From the NCBI GenBank assembly GCA_037176905.1, contig JBBBWG010011391.1:1-20822 (forward strand): a stretch of 20,822 nt of DNA, read 5' to 3'. Made by a program: the position numbers and the translations under genes. The notes below the pieces were generated by a model that was given only the letters and a program-made list of their open reading frames with translations, did no database searches and was not told the origin of the DNA. The first letter of the stretch is position 1. Each line of letters opens with the position of its first letter. This DNA is from Azolla pinnata (lineage: Eukaryota > Streptophyta > Polypodiopsida > Salviniales > Salviniaceae). Below are positions 19,014 to 20,822 of this stretch, one piece after another.

Positions 19014-20470
19014 CCAAGCTGAGTTATCTAGGAGCAGCCTAACTGCTCCAAGTGGGGCTATTATGTGTATATACAAACTGATCTATTAACTTTGCCTTGT
19101 AAAGATTACCGAATTAGTCTATCAATGTCTATATATTTGGTTACCTATGACCCTCCACCTGAAATTTGGGAATTTAGAATGTAAGAGGTAAAAATTTATT
19201 GCTAAAAAATGTACCCCAGTAATGTGCACGGATGTAATTGATTTTATCATTGCATACTAAAGAGGGGATTGAACGACAGCTATATTTCACAGTTCCTTAA
19301 TTATCTTTCTTTACATTCTCAAGTAAAATCTTCCAACTACATAAGATTGCTTGAAGATTGCTCGAATGTAGTTGGAAGAGCTTCATAAGAAAAAGTCTTA
19401 ATTATCTTCATTAGAAATGCTTCAAGTTCATCACAGGTTTCACAGCTACATTTCTTGGTTTCCCAGGAATTTATTGAAACTCTGTGGCGTGCTGTAATAT
19501 CGTAATAATTTGGGGTGATTGTAGTATAAAACATATGGAACAATGGATACTTTTTGTGAAAACTCTTTCATTGTCTTGGTGCGTCTGATCCATGTCTTTG
19601 AGAACAGAATGTGCTTTTCGTCAACTTCAAATGGATTCGGAAACATGGGTGTAGATGAGCAGGAATATTGATGATAGTAACCAATGGACGGTGGAAAATT
19701 GCTTCGAAAATTCTAGATAGTAGCTCTGTTATGGGGCTACTTCTCGGTTCTGCCTTATCAGGGTATGATTCGGTGGCTGAAGTTATGAAGTGATTCTCGT
19801 GAGTTTTGAACTTGGAACCATGGAAGAGCTTGCAAAGAAAAAAAGTCTTCCAAAGTTCCTGAACATTTAAACTTCTTCAAATGAAGCCCGATCGGAAGCA
19901 TTAGATTTGCGAAAACTATGAAGTTCCAGCTAAACAGCAAATTTCAATGTCATTTTTTGTGTACTGATTCGAAACTGTTAAAACTGTTCATTCAAAATGA
20001 AATCCATGTCGTTTGCGTGTGTTGCTCGATCAGTCCGACTAAGGAGGAAGACATAACTACAATGTGCACATGTTTGTAAGTGATGCAAATGTTGGGGCTT
20101 CTAACAAGCTATGTATACATATATGCAGTAGTTCCTTGAGTGATCTTACCGTCCTATCATTCGTGTAGATATATAAGTAATAGCTATAGGCCGGACATGG
20201 TTTATGGCCACATTGATCGCATGTTAGCATCATCTGAACCATGCAAACAGAAATCTCGCTTCACAGAGTTCCAGGCTCAAAACTATCATGAGCTTATTGA
20301 ACCAAAAAGATCATGAGATGCTTGGGAACAAGGAGTGAGGAGAGTGATGGAAAGAATCGTAGACTTTATACCACATGGCAGCAATATCTGTAAATGATGC
20401 CATGAAACATAGAATGGGAGGAGACTGAGTGAGAGGAGGAATGGAAGCATGAAACAACATTATTTCACAC
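19014..20470. other. Intergenic DNA, no gene seen
   Basis: AT-rich sequence with several 60-70 codon open frames on the minus strand, none with a recognisable motif. A near-palindromic stretch around 19333-19375 (tcttccaactacat ... atgtagttggaaga) forms a strong inverted repeat. It could make a hairpin but matches no miRNA I know. Confidence 0.45.
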
Positions 20471-20740
20471 ATGAAGGTTGCTTTCTTGGGAGCCAACAAC
20501 TACAAGGTAAGTGTGTAGTTCCCCACGACCGTCGTCGAAAAGAGAAGGAAAAGAGTGTGAGTGAAGGAGCTAGCGGCTCTAGTCGCATCCATCAGCAAGC
20601 AGAGTGCGGAAATCTCAAAGTCGGATCACAAAGAGGCCCCTTACGATCCCGAAACGGAGATCATGAAGGGTTTCTATAGAGCCCACATCACGTTAGCGCG
20701 TCATGATCTCGAGAGCAAAGTACATAGCGGCTCATCATGA
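20471..20740 (+). other. Weak evidence for coding segments at the right edge, unidentified
   Basis: ATG at 20471 opens 12 codons (MKVAFLGANNYK) that end exactly at a strong 5' splice consensus, AAG|GTAAGTG (20507). Farther on, a frame is open from 20561 to TGA at 20738-20740 with a protein-like translation (words KELAALVASISKQSAE, APYDPETEIMKGFYRAH). I could not join the two with a convincing acceptor. A different 76-codon ATG frame (20449-20679) overlaps both. The gene, if real, probably continues past the window; no family is recognised. Confidence 0.2.
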
Positions 20741-20822
20741 AGGCACCGATCCGAGTCTCAGCATTGGATTCGGGTCCGTGGTGCCATGATCTTTGTGGCT
20801 AGCTTCTTCTTCTCCGCATGCA

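Overview
This is nuclear DNA of a flowering plant, most likely a monocot. The evidence is three plant genes with plant-type introns, GC-rich 5' exons set in AT-rich intergenic DNA, and very high C/G at third codon positions in the first exons. I cannot name the species. A non-grass monocot fits, but that is a guess.

Three protein genes are well supported, all on the + strand. (1) At the left edge, positions 3-476 are the last exon of a class III secretory peroxidase, cut off by the window. (2) At 9030-10964 is a two-exon P/U-type (PHO80-like) cyclin of 250 aa. (3) At 13746-18900 is a complete 12-exon plant synaptotagmin of 542 aa, with an N-terminal membrane anchor, an SMP domain and C2A and C2B domains. 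The three show no operon-like or pathway link; they are ordinary neighbours.

About 8.5 kb separates the peroxidase from the cyclin. It is AT-rich and holds two alternating purine/pyrimidine minisatellites (about 1.09-1.44 and 2.59-2.82 kb). It also holds a decayed, apparently retroelement-derived reading frame on the minus strand (about 4.04-5.04 kb). That frame has two tandem CCHC zinc knuckles, each broken by a Cys to Tyr change, followed by a frameshifted coiled coil.

The cyclin sits in unusually repeat-rich DNA. Upstream are a four-copy array with an A-B-A-B order (7611-8225) and seven ACGTCA motifs spaced exactly 12 bp apart (8393-8470). The leader carries CTT, CT and CTT/GAC microsatellites. 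The single intron holds triplet repeats and a roughly 139-bp tandem array. A GAT run follows the gene.

The synaptotagmin is preceded by an AAAAAAT array, a 560-bp CATG/CACATG minisatellite with long perfectly alternating purine/pyrimidine tracts, and a GCCATC hexanucleotide repeat that ends just before the start codon. One of its introns appears to be of the GC-AG class. The right edge (about 20.47-20.82 kb) has weak signs of another coding segment that I cannot identify.

I see no RNA gene, CRISPR array or intact transposon, and no clear new biological system. The strongest leads are the phased ACGTCA array, the GC-AG intron, the A-B-A-B promoter repeat and the minisatellite that abuts the synaptotagmin start in frame.
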